Origin: Bacteroidales bacterium
Lineage (GTDB): Bacteria > Bacteroidota > Bacteroidia > Bacteroidales > Paludibacteraceae
Reading direction: 5' to 3'
DNA: 35,208 bases
NCBI GenBank assembly: GCA_012837685.1
Contig: DUQS01000048.1
Span: forward strand, 1-35,208
In this document: positions 16,906 through 26,616 of the stretch, one piece after another
Numbering within the stretch: position 1 is the stretch's first letter
How the letters are laid out: the number at the start of each line of letters is the position of its first letter
The notes under the pieces: generated by a model
The model's database searches: none
What the model was told of the DNA's origin: nothing
Seen by the model: only the letters and a program-made list of their open reading frames with translations
Made by a program: the position numbers and the translations under genes

Positions 16906-17520
16906 ATGCTAAACATCGTTATTTCAGGAGCTCCGGGTGCAGGAAAAGGAACTCAAAGCAAACTCATCGCCCAAAAATACCGGTTGATGCACCTTTCAAC
17001 CGGCGACATCTTACGCGAAGAAATTACCAAAGGCACTGTTGTCGGAAAAACTGCCGATGCGCTCATTTCCAAAGGAAATTTAGTACCCGACGATTTAATT
17101 ATCGACTTGCTTAACCAAAAATTTCAGGAACATAAACATTTTTATAAAGGTTTTATTTTTGACGGATTTCCGCGCACCGTGGTACAAGCGATAGCCTTAG
17201 ATGAATTGCTGATTAACAACGGCACCAAACTGTCGTTGATGCTTGACCTGCGAGTAGAAGAGAAAGAACTCATCGCACGATTATTCAAACGCGGTCAAAC
17301 ATCAGGACGAAATGATGATAATCTTGAAACCATATACAAACGCTTGAAAATTTACCATCAAGTAACTGAACCCATTATCAATTTTTACAAACACACACAA
17401 CGTTACAATGCCATAAGCAATACCACTAGTATCGAAACGTGTTTTAAACAAATTGAACAAATAATAGATTCAATTAAACCATTCGACTTATGTCAGAATC
17501 CAACTTCATTGATCATGTAA
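16906..17520 (+). CDS. adk: Adenylate kinase
   Basis: This 204-residue enzyme interconverts ATP plus AMP and two ADP. The P-loop GAPGAGKGT (residues 8-16), the AMP-site motif LSTGDILR and the segment DGFPRT are intact. The lid is the short type, with [11 protein letters not shown] and no zinc cysteines, as in other Bacteroidota. It is about 14 residues longer than the usual form of about 190. The additional C-terminal residues overlap the start of obgE by 31 bases, so translation of the two may be coupled. Confidence 0.95.
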   Translation: MLNIVISGAPGAGKGTQSKLIAQKYRLMHLSTGDILREEITKGTVVGKTADALISKGNLVPDDLIIDLLNQKFQEHKHFYKGFIFDGFPRTVVQAIALDELLINNGTKLSLMLDLRVEEKELIARLFKRGQTSGRNDDNLETIYKRLKIYHQVTEPIINFYKHTQRYNAISNTTSIETCFKQIEQIIDSIKPFDLCQNPTSLIM

Positions 17521-18596
17521 AAATTCTCTGTCGCTCAGGACGCGGCGGTGCCGGTTCGGCACACCTTATGCGGGCTAAATATGTCCCTAAAGGTGGTCCC
17601 GACGGTGGCGACGGCGGACGTGGCGGACATATTATATTACGTGGCAATAGTAATTATTGGACTTTGATACACTTGAAATACGAACGCCACATTTTTGCCG
17701 GAGACGGTGAAGGCGGCAGTAAAAGCCGTAGCACAGGCAAAGACGGTGAAGACAAAATAATTGAGGTGCCATGTGGCACAGTAGCTTACGACGGTACCAC
17801 AGGCGAATTTTTGTGTGAAATAACCGATGACGGTCAAGAAATACTATTATTGAAAGGTGGACGTGGCGGATTGGGCAATTGGCACTTCAAATCGCCTACA
17901 CGACAAACACCGCGCTTTGCACAACCCGGCGAACCGGCTCAAGAGCGTAGTATCATTTTGGAACTGAAAATGTTGGCTGATGTCGGATTGGTAGGCTTTC
18001 CCAATGCAGGCAAATCCACACTTCTCTCCGTTGTTTCGGCAGCAAAGCCGGAAATAGCCAATTATCCGTTTACAACGTTAGTGCCCAATTTGGGCATTGT
18101 TTCATACCGCGAAGGAAAATCGTTTTGCATGGCTGATATTCCGGGCATTATTGAAGGTGCATCTGAAGGTAAAGGACTTGGATTAAGGTTTTTACGCCAC
18201 ATCGAACGCAACGCTGTGTTGTTGTTTATGGTTCCAGCAGACAGCAAAGATATTAAAAAGGAATACCAAATTCTATTGGACGAACTGGAAAAATACAATC
18301 CCGATTTAATTACCAAAAGCCGCATTTTAGCCATTTCGAAGTGCGATATGGTAGACAACGAACTGATGGCGGAAATGAAAAAAGAGTTACCGAAGGACAT
18401 TACTACTATTTTTATCTCTTCGGTGTCCGGATTAGGCATATCGGAACTAAAGGACAAACTTTGGAAAATACTCAACGACCCAAGCAACCAAAATCAATCG
18501 ATTATTCACAAAAATTTGGAAATAAAAACCCGACAAAACGAAGAGCTATTGGAAGACGAGGAAGAAATGACCGACTACAACACTTTTAATCCCTAA
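17490..18596 (+). CDS. obgE: Obg/CgtA GTPase
   Basis: This 368-residue ribosome-associated GTPase takes part in large-subunit assembly and stringent control. The glycine-rich Obg domain occupies about residues 1-160 ([12 protein letters not shown] is visible). The G domain then shows G1 [10 protein letters not shown]3 DIPGIIEG and a G4 of the form SKCD. An acidic C-terminal tail follows. The ATG at 17490 lies inside the end of adk, and the N-terminal [18 protein letters not shown] matches the family start, so the overlap is real. It is the third gene of the hpt-adk-obgE run. Confidence 0.95.
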   Translation: MSESNFIDHVKILCRSGRGGAGSAHLMRAKYVPKGGPDGGDGGRGGHIILRGNSNYWTLIHLKYERHIFAGDGEGGSKSRSTGKDGEDKIIEVPCGTVAYDGTTGEFLCEITDDGQEILLLKGGRGGLGNWHFKSPTRQTPRFAQPGEPAQERSIILELKMLADVGLVGFPNAGKSTLLSVVSAAKPEIANYPFTTLVPNLGIVSYREGKSFCMADIPGIIEGASEGKGLGLRFLRHIERNAVLLFMVPADSKDIKKEYQILLDELEKYNPDLITKSRILAISKCDMVDNELMAEMKKELPKDITTIFISSVSGLGISELKDKLWKILNDPSNQNQSIIHKNLEIKTRQNEELLEDEEEMTDYNTFNP

Positions 18597-18657
18597 AAAT
18601 CAGTTAACAATGCAATAAATTCGGCATTTAAAAGTTTATTATTTTAAGGCTATCTAC

Positions 18658-21372
18658 ATGACGAAAAAACGCTACATATTCCTTTTGTTAGCCACAGTGT
18701 GCTGTTTTGGTTGCTCCACGAAAAAAAACACGTGGGCGACACGCACGTTTCATACCACTACCACTCGCTACAACATTCATTTCAACGCAACTAACAGTTT
18801 CAACGAAGGCATACGGAACATGGAAAAGGCACACAAAGACGATTTTTCGCAATTGTTGCCGCTTTTTCCTATTAGCGTGCACGAAAACGGACAAGCCATA
18901 GCCGCTAACATGGATGTTACCATCGAAAAGTGCCGAAAATCCATCAAACAGCACTCCATAAAAGCCAAGCCGAAAAGAAATCCGAAAAAACTGAAAGACC
19001 CCAAATACCAAAACTTTCTGAAACAGGAAGAATTTAATCCCATGATTAAAAAAGCGTGGATATTGCTCGGTCAAGCTGAATTTCACAAAAGCAGTTTCAT
19101 GGAGTCGGTAAGTACATTCTTCTACATTATTCGCCACTTCTCTACCGAGCCGGAAGTAGTTACCGAAAGCCGAATTTGGATAGCACGCGGCTATGCCGAA
19201 ATGGGTTGGCTGTTCGAAGCGGAAGAGTCACTGGAAAAAATCAACGAAAACGATGTAACACAAAGACTTACACCACTTTTTGCTGCGACAAAAGCTGATT
19301 TACTGCTCAAGAGAAATCGAGGTAAAGAAGCAATTCCGTTTTTGGAAGTGGCAGCCGACAAAGAAAAAAACAAATACCAACGTATGCGTTTCAATTACGT
19401 TTTGGGACAATTGTATTTGTTAGAAAACTCACCGCAAAAAGCACTCGAACGCTTCAATTTGGTAGTAAAATCAAATCCTGAATACCTATTTAAGTTCAAC
19501 GCACAACTCAATGCGCTGCAAATAGAAACCAAACATCCCGATAAAGCCATAAAGGAACTGACCAAAATGGCAAAAAACGATAATAATGCCGATTATTTAG
19601 ACCAAATCTATCTTGCCATAGCCAACATTTACATCAAAAATGGCGACGAAAAGAAAGCTATAGAAAACTATAAACTTTCCATAGAAAAAAGCACTCGAAA
19701 CGGCGTAGAAAAAGCATTGACACTTACTACGCTCGGCGATTTGTACTACAAAAACAAAGAATACGTTGAGGCGCATCCCTGCTTTGAAGAAGCCGCACAA
19801 TTGATGAAAACCGACAACAGCGACTATCCGCGTGTCTCTAAACTTGCCGAAGTGTTGGGCGAAATTGCCACCAATTATGCACAAGTACAATTGCAAGACA
19901 GTTTGCAAAATCTCGCCAAACTATCGGAAAAGGAACAACGCGAAGTGATTGATAAAATTATAAAACAAATTATCAAAGAGGAAGAAGAAGCCAAAGCAAA
20001 AGCAGCGGAAGATGCCATACAAGCACAAGGCGACCTTGGTTTCAACAGATTTGGCAACAACTCAATGGCTAACGACCTAATCGGAGCAGGCTCAACCGAA
20101 TGGTACTTCTACAATCCGCAACTTATGAACAAAGGGCGTGCAGAATTTCAACGCCGCTGGGGACGCCGAAAATTGGAAGACAACTGGCGAAGAATGAACA
20201 AATCGGCACAGATATTGACAAATGAAGAAACGGCTGCCGACACCGAGCAACTGCCCGACTCCATAAAACAACTTAAAAAAGACAGTTTACCGGAAGACAA
20301 CAAAAATCCTGAATTTTACTTGGCACAAATTCCAAAAACCGAAGCGCAATTCCAAAAATCGAACGAACTGATTGCCGATGGACTTTTTGCTTTGGGCGAA
20401 ATTTACAAAAACAAATTAGAAGACTTTGATTCTGCCATTGAAATGTTCCTTACTTTCCAACAGCGCTTCCCGAAAGACGAACGTAAAGTTGACAGTTACT
20501 ATAATCTCTACCAAATTTATCAGAAAAAAGAACAATCACAAGAGGCAGATGCTGCACGTAACGTCATAGTTAGGGATTTTCCGGAAAGCAAGTATGCCAT
20601 CATACTTTCGCAACCCGACTATTTGGAGCGAATGGAAAAAATGTACAAAATACAAGACGATTTGTACAAAGCTACCTATACTGCCTACACCAACAACAAT
20701 TTTCAGGAAGTGTTCAAAAACTATCGCTACATATCGGAAGAATATCCGCTGTCGCCATTGCTGCCTAAATTTACGTTTCTCAACGCTTTGAGCATAGGGA
20801 AAACAGAGCCTGCAGACACATTTTTCAATGCGCTTACCGAATTGATTAAAAAATTCCCTAACAGCGACGTAACTCCTATGTCGAAAGATATTTTGGCACT
20901 AATGAGCCAAGGCGAAGAAGCACAACAAGGCGGCACACACGGTTCGCTGATGGAACGCCGCGAAGAAAATCTTGCAGCAATCGAAAAGGAAGAAACCGGA
21001 AAAACACAAGAACTTACTCCCGAAAAAAACACTCCGTTTACATTAATTCTTGTACAAAACACAGCCGACAAAAAAACAACTAATAAACTGCTGTTTGACT
21101 TAGCAGCGTTCAATTTTTCTAAGTTTCTTATTAAAGACTTCGATTTGGCAGTACGAAAAATTGACGGGAAAGAGTGTTTGGTGATATCGAATTTTGAAAA
21201 CTACGAAGAAGTGTTGTGGTATGAAAAATTGTTGATGGAAGAACCGTCTCTAACAGAAAGAATAGCTGAAGCAAACTGCCGGCATATGCGTATTTCTGCG
21301 GAAAATTTATCATTAATCGGCACCTATTTCACTTGGGAACAATACATTGACTTCTTCTCTAAAAATTTCTAA
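18658..21372 (+). CDS. porW: T9SS periplasmic lipoprotein PorW/SprE
   Basis: This 904-residue TPR lipoprotein has a signal peptide ending in a lipobox with Cys19 (CFGC). It then shows the family-typical segment TWATRTFHTTTTRYNIHFN, and TPR-like helical repeats over about residues 130-450 and 560-760. A charged linker holds an acidic coiled coil at about 420-470. PorW in Porphyromonas and SprE in Flavobacterium are needed for T9SS function; PorW links the trans-envelope PorK-N-L-M motor to the outer-membrane translocon. It follows obgE after 61 bases and precedes porX by 4 bases, so the lipoprotein and the regulator PorX are co-transcribed. The C-terminal 100 residues resemble a small globular domain that I could not assign. 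Confidence 0.88.
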   Translation: MTKKRYIFLLLATVCCFGCSTKKNTWATRTFHTTTTRYNIHFNATNSFNEGIRNMEKAHKDDFSQLLPLFPISVHENGQAIAANMDVTIEKCRKSIKQHSIKAKPKRNPKKLKDPKYQNFLKQEEFNPMIKKAWILLGQAEFHKSSFMESVSTFFYIIRHFSTEPEVVTESRIWIARGYAEMGWLFEAEESLEKINENDVTQRLTPLFAATKADLLLKRNRGKEAIPFLEVAADKEKNKYQRMRFNYVLGQLYLLENSPQKALERFNLVVKSNPEYLFKFNAQLNALQIETKHPDKAIKELTKMAKNDNNADYLDQIYLAIANIYIKNGDEKKAIENYKLSIEKSTRNGVEKALTLTTLGDLYYKNKEYVEAHPCFEEAAQLMKTDNSDYPRVSKLAEVLGEIATNYAQVQLQDSLQNLAKLSEKEQREVIDKIIKQIIKEEEEAKAKAAEDAIQAQGDLGFNRFGNNSMANDLIGAGSTEWYFYNPQLMNKGRAEFQRRWGRRKLEDNWRRMNKSAQILTNEETAADTEQLPDSIKQLKKDSLPEDNKNPEFYLAQIPKTEAQFQKSNELIADGLFALGEIYKNKLEDFDSAIEMFLTFQQRFPKDERKVDSYYNLYQIYQKKEQSQEADAARNVIVRDFPESKYAIILSQPDYLERMEKMYKIQDDLYKATYTAYTNNNFQEVFKNYRYISEEYPLSPLLPKFTFLNALSIGKTEPADTFFNALTELIKKFPNSDVTPMSKDILALMSQGEEAQQGGTHGSLMERREENLAAIEKEETGKTQELTPEKNTPFTLILVQNTADKKTTNKLLFDLAAFNFSKFLIKDFDLAVRKIDGKECLVISNFENYEEVLWYEKLLMEEPSLTERIAEANCRHMRISAENLSLIGTYFTWEQYIDFFSKNF

Positions 21373-21376
21373 CACT

Positions 21377-22939
21377 ATGGCAAAGAAAACAGATTCCATA
21401 TTGTGGCTGGACGATGAAATAGATTTGTTGCGCCCTTATATCATCTTTTTGGAAGAAAGAGGCTATCAGGTAACTACTGCCACAAACGGACAAGACGCTA
21501 TTGACCTATGTGAAGCCAACGACTACGACATTGTTTTCCTTGACGAAAATATGCCCGGCTTAAGCGGATTGGAAACTTTGGCGCTGATAAAACAAAAACG
21601 CCCCAATCTTGCTGTGGTAATGATTACCAAAAGTGAGGAAGAAAACATTATGGATATGGCTATTGGCAACAAAATTGCCGATTATCTCATCAAACCGGTA
21701 AACCCCAACCAAATTTTGATGACGCTAAAAAAGCACATCCACAAAAAAGAAATTATTTCCGAACAGACTACCGTCAATTATCAATCGGAATTTGCCAAAA
21801 TAGGTGCACAAATAAGCGAATCGCTGACACACGAAGAATGGTCTGATTTATACAGAAAGCTGGTTTATTGGGAATTAACTCTCGATGAAGCGGAAAATCG
21901 AATGCAAGACCTGCTGGCGATGCAAAAAACAGAGGCTAACGGTGTTTTCGCCAAATACATAAAAAAGAATTATCCCATTTGGTTCGAAAATCCTGAAATG
22001 CGACCTATGATGAGCCCCGATATCTTTAAAAAGAAGATTTTCCCGCTCATCGATAATGATGAAAAAGTCTTTTTTGTAGTCATCGACAATTTTCGTTTAG
22101 ACCAATGGTGGCTCATCAAAGAGCTTTTGGACGATTACTACACCATAGAAGATGACGAACTTTATTACAGTATTTTGCCAACAGCCACGCAATATGCACG
22201 CAACGCCATTTTCTCAGGACTTATGCCGTTGCAAATAGAAGAATTATTTCCCGACCTGTGGATTGGCGAAGAAGATGAGGAAAATAAAAACATCAACGAA
22301 GAAGAACTCATACAAACTCAAATAACGCGCTATCGGAAAAAAATCGATTTTTCCTATCACAAAATCAATAACACACAAGCCGGTGAAAAGCTGGTTGAGC
22401 AACTCAAACAATTGGAAAACAAACAATTAAACGTTTGTGTACTCAATTTCGTGGATATGTTATCGCATGCGCGAACAGAGTCAAAAATGATACGTGAGTT
22501 GGCTAATAGCGAATCAGCCTACCGCTCACTTACAAAATCATGGTTTCGCCACTCGTCGGCTTTCACACTTTTTAAAGAGTTGGCGAAGCGCGATTTTAAA
22601 GTGATAATAACCACCGACCACGGCACCATTCAGGTAGATAAAGCGGTGAAAATTATCGGCGACAAAAACACCAATGTCAATTTGCGCTACAAAGTAGGAA
22701 AATCGTTAAGCTACAATAAAAAAGAAGTGTTTGAAATTACGCAACCGGACAAATTTGGCTTGCCAAGTCCCAATGTCAGCTCTTCCTATATTTTTGCTTT
22801 GGGCAACGATTTCTTTGCCTATCCCAATAACTACAACTACTACGTCAATTACTATAAAAATACGTTTCAGCATGGTGGCATCTCTATGGAAGAGATGTTA
22901 ATTCCCATCGTTACCATGAATCCTAAAAAAATCGGTTGA
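21377..22939 (+). CDS. porX: T9SS response regulator PorX (receiver plus PglZ phosphatase-like domain)
   Basis: This 520-residue protein has an N-terminal receiver domain (about 1-125) with the acidic pair Asp12-Asp13, the phosphorylation site Asp56 in FLDENMPG and the conserved Lys in YLIKP. A helical linker follows. A PglZ/alkaline-phosphatase-superfamily domain (about 205-515) shows VVIDNFRLDQWW, PTATQYARNAIFSG (likely nucleophile Thr), NFVDMLSHAR and ITTDHGT, which supply metal ligands. PorX is the regulator of T9SS genes, acting with PorY and the sigma factor SigP in Porphyromonas. Published work reports zinc-dependent phosphodiesterase activity on oligonucleotides. The ATG at 21377, four bases after porW, is chosen over an in-frame start inside porW. 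The stop TGA overlaps the porQ ATG. Confidence 0.93.
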   Translation: MAKKTDSILWLDDEIDLLRPYIIFLEERGYQVTTATNGQDAIDLCEANDYDIVFLDENMPGLSGLETLALIKQKRPNLAVVMITKSEEENIMDMAIGNKIADYLIKPVNPNQILMTLKKHIHKKEIISEQTTVNYQSEFAKIGAQISESLTHEEWSDLYRKLVYWELTLDEAENRMQDLLAMQKTEANGVFAKYIKKNYPIWFENPEMRPMMSPDIFKKKIFPLIDNDEKVFFVVIDNFRLDQWWLIKELLDDYYTIEDDELYYSILPTATQYARNAIFSGLMPLQIEELFPDLWIGEEDEENKNINEEELIQTQITRYRKKIDFSYHKINNTQAGEKLVEQLKQLENKQLNVCVLNFVDMLSHARTESKMIRELANSESAYRSLTKSWFRHSSAFTLFKELAKRDFKVIITTDHGTIQVDKAVKIIGDKNTNVNLRYKVGKSLSYNKKEVFEITQPDKFGLPSPNVSSSYIFALGNDFFAYPNNYNYYVNYYKNTFQHGGISMEEMLIPIVTMNPKKIG

Positions 22940-23973
22940 TGAAACATCAATATAGCATCATATTATTTATGTTGGTCTGCAGCTTATCCCTATTCGGACA
23001 AGCAGGAAAAGACACTTACCAATTTCTAAATCTGCCCACATCGGCACGCATCGGCGCTTTCGGTGGCTCAAACGTATCATTGCGCGACAGCGATATCAAC
23101 TTCTCGTTTCAAAATCCGGCACTGTTGACAGCCAAAACGCACAATATGCTCAGTTTGAACTATGCCAACTATATAGCCGGAATAAACTTTGGCTCAACTA
23201 TTTACGGACGCAATTTTGGCAAGAACTATATGGCATACGGCATCCATTATATTGACTATGGAAAATTTCTCGAAACAGACCCAACCGACCAAATTTTGGG
23301 AGAATTTACGGCTAAAGATTTCGCTATCAATATTATGTACGCCCGACAACTGCCCAAAGGATTTACTGTAGGCGCCACCTTGAAACCGATTTATTCCGTT
23401 TACGAACGCTACAAAAGTTTTGGCGTGGCATTAGATTTAGGCGCCAACTATACGAATGATAGTATTATGTTTTCTGCGGGCTTAGCCATTCGCAACATTG
23501 GATTTCAATTTACAGGATACTATTCCATTGACGGACAGCAACATCGCGAATCGCTACCGTTGGATATTCAACTTGGCATTTCACAAAAACTGTGGCACGC
23601 CCCACTCCGCTTTTCTCTGACCATGCACGACCTGCAACGCTGGGATTTGAGCTACCGCAAAGAAGAAGCCGGTCAAGAAGTTGTTTCTACCAACACCAAA
23701 GCCGCCGATTTTTTTGATATGCTGTTCCGCCACACTATTTTTACCGTTGAAGTGTTGCCCCACAAAAACTTTTATATCGTAGCGAGCTACAATCACCAAA
23801 GACGTATGGATATGAAAGCTCCCGACTTTAGAACAGCCGCCGGATTTTCATTTGGTGCCGGTGTAAAAATATACAAATTTCACATCGGCTTTTCTCTCAC
23901 GCCCTACCAAGTAGGAAACCTTTCGTACCACTTTACTTTAAGTACAGGCTTATCGGAATTTGGCGTCAAATAA
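22939..23973 (+). CDS. porQ: T9SS outer-membrane protein PorQ
   Basis: This 344-residue protein has a signal peptide (residues 1-21, ending LFGQ) followed by the PorQ/PorV-type opening YQFLNLPTSARIGAFGG and NPALLTA. A beta-barrel of the FadL-like/PorV family follows. PorQ belongs to the T9SS attachment complex with PorU, PorV and PorZ, which cleaves sorting domains and links cargo to A-LPS. The ATG at 22939 overlaps the porX stop (TGATG), suggesting translational coupling. The TTG three bases earlier is not needed. It is followed by cmk after 18 bases, a porQ-cmk order also seen in other Bacteroidota. Confidence 0.88.
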   Translation: MKHQYSIILFMLVCSLSLFGQAGKDTYQFLNLPTSARIGAFGGSNVSLRDSDINFSFQNPALLTAKTHNMLSLNYANYIAGINFGSTIYGRNFGKNYMAYGIHYIDYGKFLETDPTDQILGEFTAKDFAINIMYARQLPKGFTVGATLKPIYSVYERYKSFGVALDLGANYTNDSIMFSAGLAIRNIGFQFTGYYSIDGQQHRESLPLDIQLGISQKLWHAPLRFSLTMHDLQRWDLSYRKEEAGQEVVSTNTKAADFFDMLFRHTIFTVEVLPHKNFYIVASYNHQRRMDMKAPDFRTAAGFSFGAGVKIYKFHIGFSLTPYQVGNLSYHFTLSTGLSEFGVK

Positions 23974-23991
23974 ACAAAACACTCATCGAAC

Positions 23992-24681
23992 ATGAAAAAA
24001 ATTGTAGTTGCCATAGACGGCTTTTCCTCGTGCGGAAAAAGCACCATTGCCAAACAGTTGGCAAAAGAATTCGGATATATCTATGTCGATACAGGCGCCA
24101 TGTACCGAGCCGTTTCGTTGTTTTGTCTTCAAAAAGGATGGCTTACAGCAAGTGGAAAAGTAGATGAAGAAGCCTTAAAACAACAGATTAGCAACATTGA
24201 TATTGCTTTTAAAACCAATGCTGAAGGTGTACAGGAAACCTACCTTAACGGCAAAAATGTAGAAAAAGAAATTCGCACCCTTGAGGTTGCGAATGGGGCA
24301 AGTATAATAAGCACGATTGGTTTTGTTCGCAAAGAATTGGTGCGTCAGCAACAACTGATGGGACAACAAAAAGGCATTGTTATGGACGGGCGCGATATTG
24401 GTACGGTAGTTTTTCCTACTGCGGAACTAAAAATCTTTGTTACCGCACAGCCGGAAGTCCGCGCACACCGACGCCACAAAGAATTGGAAGAAAAAGGTAT
24501 TTCAGAATCTTTTGACGCAGTATTGGCTAACGTAAAAGAACGCGACGAACGCGACCAAACCCGCAAAGAAAGCCCATTGCGACAAGCCTCTGATGCGCTG
24601 CTGCTCGACAACTCCAACCTAAACAAAGAACAACAAATGGAAATTGTGCGCCAATGGTTTTTAGAACGGACACAGATTTAA
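23992..24681 (+). CDS. cmk: Cytidylate kinase
   Basis: This 229-residue enzyme phosphorylates CMP and dCMP. The P-loop GFSSCGKST (about residues 10-18) is followed by [11 protein letters not shown], then [12 protein letters not shown], and [13 protein letters not shown] in the lid region. All are diagnostic of bacterial Cmk. It is the last gene of the hpt-to-cmk run. No clear terminator follows, and the next gene has its own promoter at 24697, so read-through into mcrB is possible. Confidence 0.95.
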   Translation: MKKIVVAIDGFSSCGKSTIAKQLAKEFGYIYVDTGAMYRAVSLFCLQKGWLTASGKVDEEALKQQISNIDIAFKTNAEGVQETYLNGKNVEKEIRTLEVANGASIISTIGFVRKELVRQQQLMGQQKGIVMDGRDIGTVVFPTAELKIFVTAQPEVRAHRRHKELEEKGISESFDAVLANVKERDERDQTRKESPLRQASDALLLDNSNLNKEQQMEIVRQWFLERTQI

Positions 24682-24696
24682 TATTTACAAATATTG

Positions 24697-24753
24697 TATC
24701 TTTGTTGCGTAACTTAGATATTGGTGGCAACCATAGGACAACCACTAATCTAA
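24697..24753 (+). promoter_or_regulatory. Promoter and leader hairpin before mcrB
   Basis: TATCTTTG (24697-24704) is an exact -7 box. The leader then holds an imperfect inverted repeat, left arm 24714-24727 and right arm 24742-24753, with G-T pairs and a two-base bulge. The motif resembles the one at 35134-35190 in order and spacing. Its role is unknown; transcript folding or protein binding are both possible. Confidence 0.6.
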
Positions 24754-24792
24754 CATAAACCAAAAAGGAAAAATACAAAATTGACATCCATA

Positions 24793-26616
24793 ATGACAAA
24801 GAAAACATTAAAAGAATATTGTAATGAAATAGATGTTTGGAACGGTTGGTTAAACAGCTACAAACAATATGTTCCTAAATTCATAGAGGAAGCAAAAACA
24901 AAAATTTCTTGGCAAGATTGGGACAAAGATGTTTTTTTTGAATTCTTTGAACGCTCAAGTCACCAATGTGTTTCTTCATTACAACAAGGTTATTTTACAA
25001 AAAAAGAAAAGGAAAGAATAAAATCTAATTGGAATAAAATTTCCCCGTTACTCAAAATCATTGCGGAGAATCAAGAAACTCCAAAATGGGATGTTTATAA
25101 TAAGCTTAAAGCAATAATTAGGACATACACATCTCAAGACAGAAGGGCAGCAACTAATCGTCTTGTAGCTTCACTGCAACCTAATCTAATAAGTACAATT
25201 GTAAATGAAAGCGACTTGGGCGATTTAATAAACAAAATCAACACTTATACAACTTCAAATATTTCATTGGATGGCGGTTGGTTTATGTGTAGTTACAATA
25301 TTTGTAAACTTTTTCAGCAAGTATTAGAACCTGATAATAATATGGATATTATTACATATCCGTGGCAATTATTGGAACATTTAAGAGAGATTAATTCAAG
25401 TCTAATTGAAAAACAAAAAGGAATGGAAAGCATTATAAAATTGGTTGAAGCTAATAAAAATTTAATCCTTACAGGTGCACCCGGTACAGGTAAAACTTAT
25501 AAAACAGCAGAAATTGCAGTTGCTTTAATTGACGGCTCAAATAAACTTCCAAGCAGTAGAATTGATTTAATGAAACGTTATAAAGAATTGATAAATGCAA
25601 ACCAAATTGCATTTACAACGTTTCATCAGTCCTTAGACTACGAAGAATTTGTGGAAGGATTGAAACCTGAAATTGATGGTAATACAAAAGAAATAACATA
25701 CCAAATCAAGAACGGAATTTTCAAAGCTATTTGCGAAAGAGCAAAGGAAAAAACAAGTATGGATTCTTTAAATGATGCTATTGAAAAACTAAAAGAAGAA
25801 TGTTCTGAAAATATCATCAAAGTGAAAACTAAAAGTAAAACTGAATTTTCAGTCACTTATAGAGGAGGTAAAACATTTAGAGTGCGTTCTGACAATAGCG
25901 AGGCAGAAGAAGGCAGAGACTTTCCGGCAAATATAGATGCTATAAAGAAAATGTATCAAGGTAATGAAGCTGATATTTATAATATAACTTATGTTTGGGG
26001 AATTCTGCAACACTTAAAGGAACAATATAATGTTAAAGATTATATTGCAGATAGCACAGATAAAAAATACATTTTAATTATTGACGAAATCAATCGTGGC
26101 AACATCTCAAAAATATTTGGCGAACTGATAACGCTTTTAGAAAAAGATAAGCGTATTGGTGAGGAAAATGAAATTACAGTAACGTTGCCATATTCACAAG
26201 AAACGTTTGGAGTTCCTTCAAATCTCTTCATAATCGGCACAATGAACACTGCAGACCGAAGTATCGGTCATATCGATTATGCAATTCGCAGACGTTTTGC
26301 TTTTTTTTCGCTTAAATCAGACAAAAATGTAATTTCTTCTTATGACAAATATGATAAAGGTGTTAAAGAAAAAGCAGAAAGTCTATTTGATAAAATAAAA
26401 GATTTCATTTCAAACAACATTAATCCTGATTTAAACGCAGACGATTTAATGATTGGACACAGTTATTTTCTTTGCAAATCAGCAGATGATTTAAAAATGC
26501 GATTAGAATTTGAAATTATTCCTCTAATAGAAGAATACGAAAAAGACGGAATAATTATGCTTGAAAAAAGCGCAATGAAAGAAGAGTTTGAAAAATGGAA
26601 AAATCTTTTGTCATAA
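24793..26616 (+). CDS. mcrB: McrB-like AAA+ GTPase of a modified-DNA restriction system
   Basis: This 607-residue motor subunit belongs to a McrBC-type (type IV) restriction system, which cuts DNA carrying modified cytosines and protects against phage. The AAA+ core begins near residue 215, with Walker A GAPGTGKT (228-235), Walker B LIIDEINRG (about 427-435) and the McrB signature GTMNTADRS (about 480-488), then an arginine-rich RRRFAFF. The N-terminal 210 residues would be the DNA-recognition part; I see no known EVE, SRA or DUF3578 pattern, so target specificity is unknown. The ATG at 24793 is chosen over TTG at 24781. The gene is more AT-rich, with AAA/GAA/ATT-type codons, than the neighbouring cmk and porQ, which suggests horizontal acquisition. 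It overlaps mcrC by 22 bases. Confidence 0.88.
   Translation: MTKKTLKEYCNEIDVWNGWLNSYKQYVPKFIEEAKTKISWQDWDKDVFFEFFERSSHQCVSSLQQGYFTKKEKERIKSNWNKISPLLKIIAENQETPKWDVYNKLKAIIRTYTSQDRRAATNRLVASLQPNLISTIVNESDLGDLINKINTYTTSNISLDGGWFMCSYNICKLFQQVLEPDNNMDIITYPWQLLEHLREINSSLIEKQKGMESIIKLVEANKNLILTGAPGTGKTYKTAEIAVALIDGSNKLPSSRIDLMKRYKELINANQIAFTTFHQSLDYEEFVEGLKPEIDGNTKEITYQIKNGIFKAICERAKEKTSMDSLNDAIEKLKEECSENIIKVKTKSKTEFSVTYRGGKTFRVRSDNSEAEEGRDFPANIDAIKKMYQGNEADIYNITYVWGILQHLKEQYNVKDYIADSTDKKYILIIDEINRGNISKIFGELITLLEKDKRIGEENEITVTLPYSQETFGVPSNLFIIGTMNTADRSIGHIDYAIRRRFAFFSLKSDKNVISSYDKYDKGVKEKAESLFDKIKDFISNNINPDLNADDLMIGHSYFLCKSADDLKMRLEFEIIPLIEEYEKDGIIMLEKSAMKEEFEKWKNLLS

Noticed and set aside
24681-24697. 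Small AT-rich inverted repeat after cmk as a possible terminator
   Set aside because: The arms are only A and T and no T run follows, so it is unlikely to terminate transcription.
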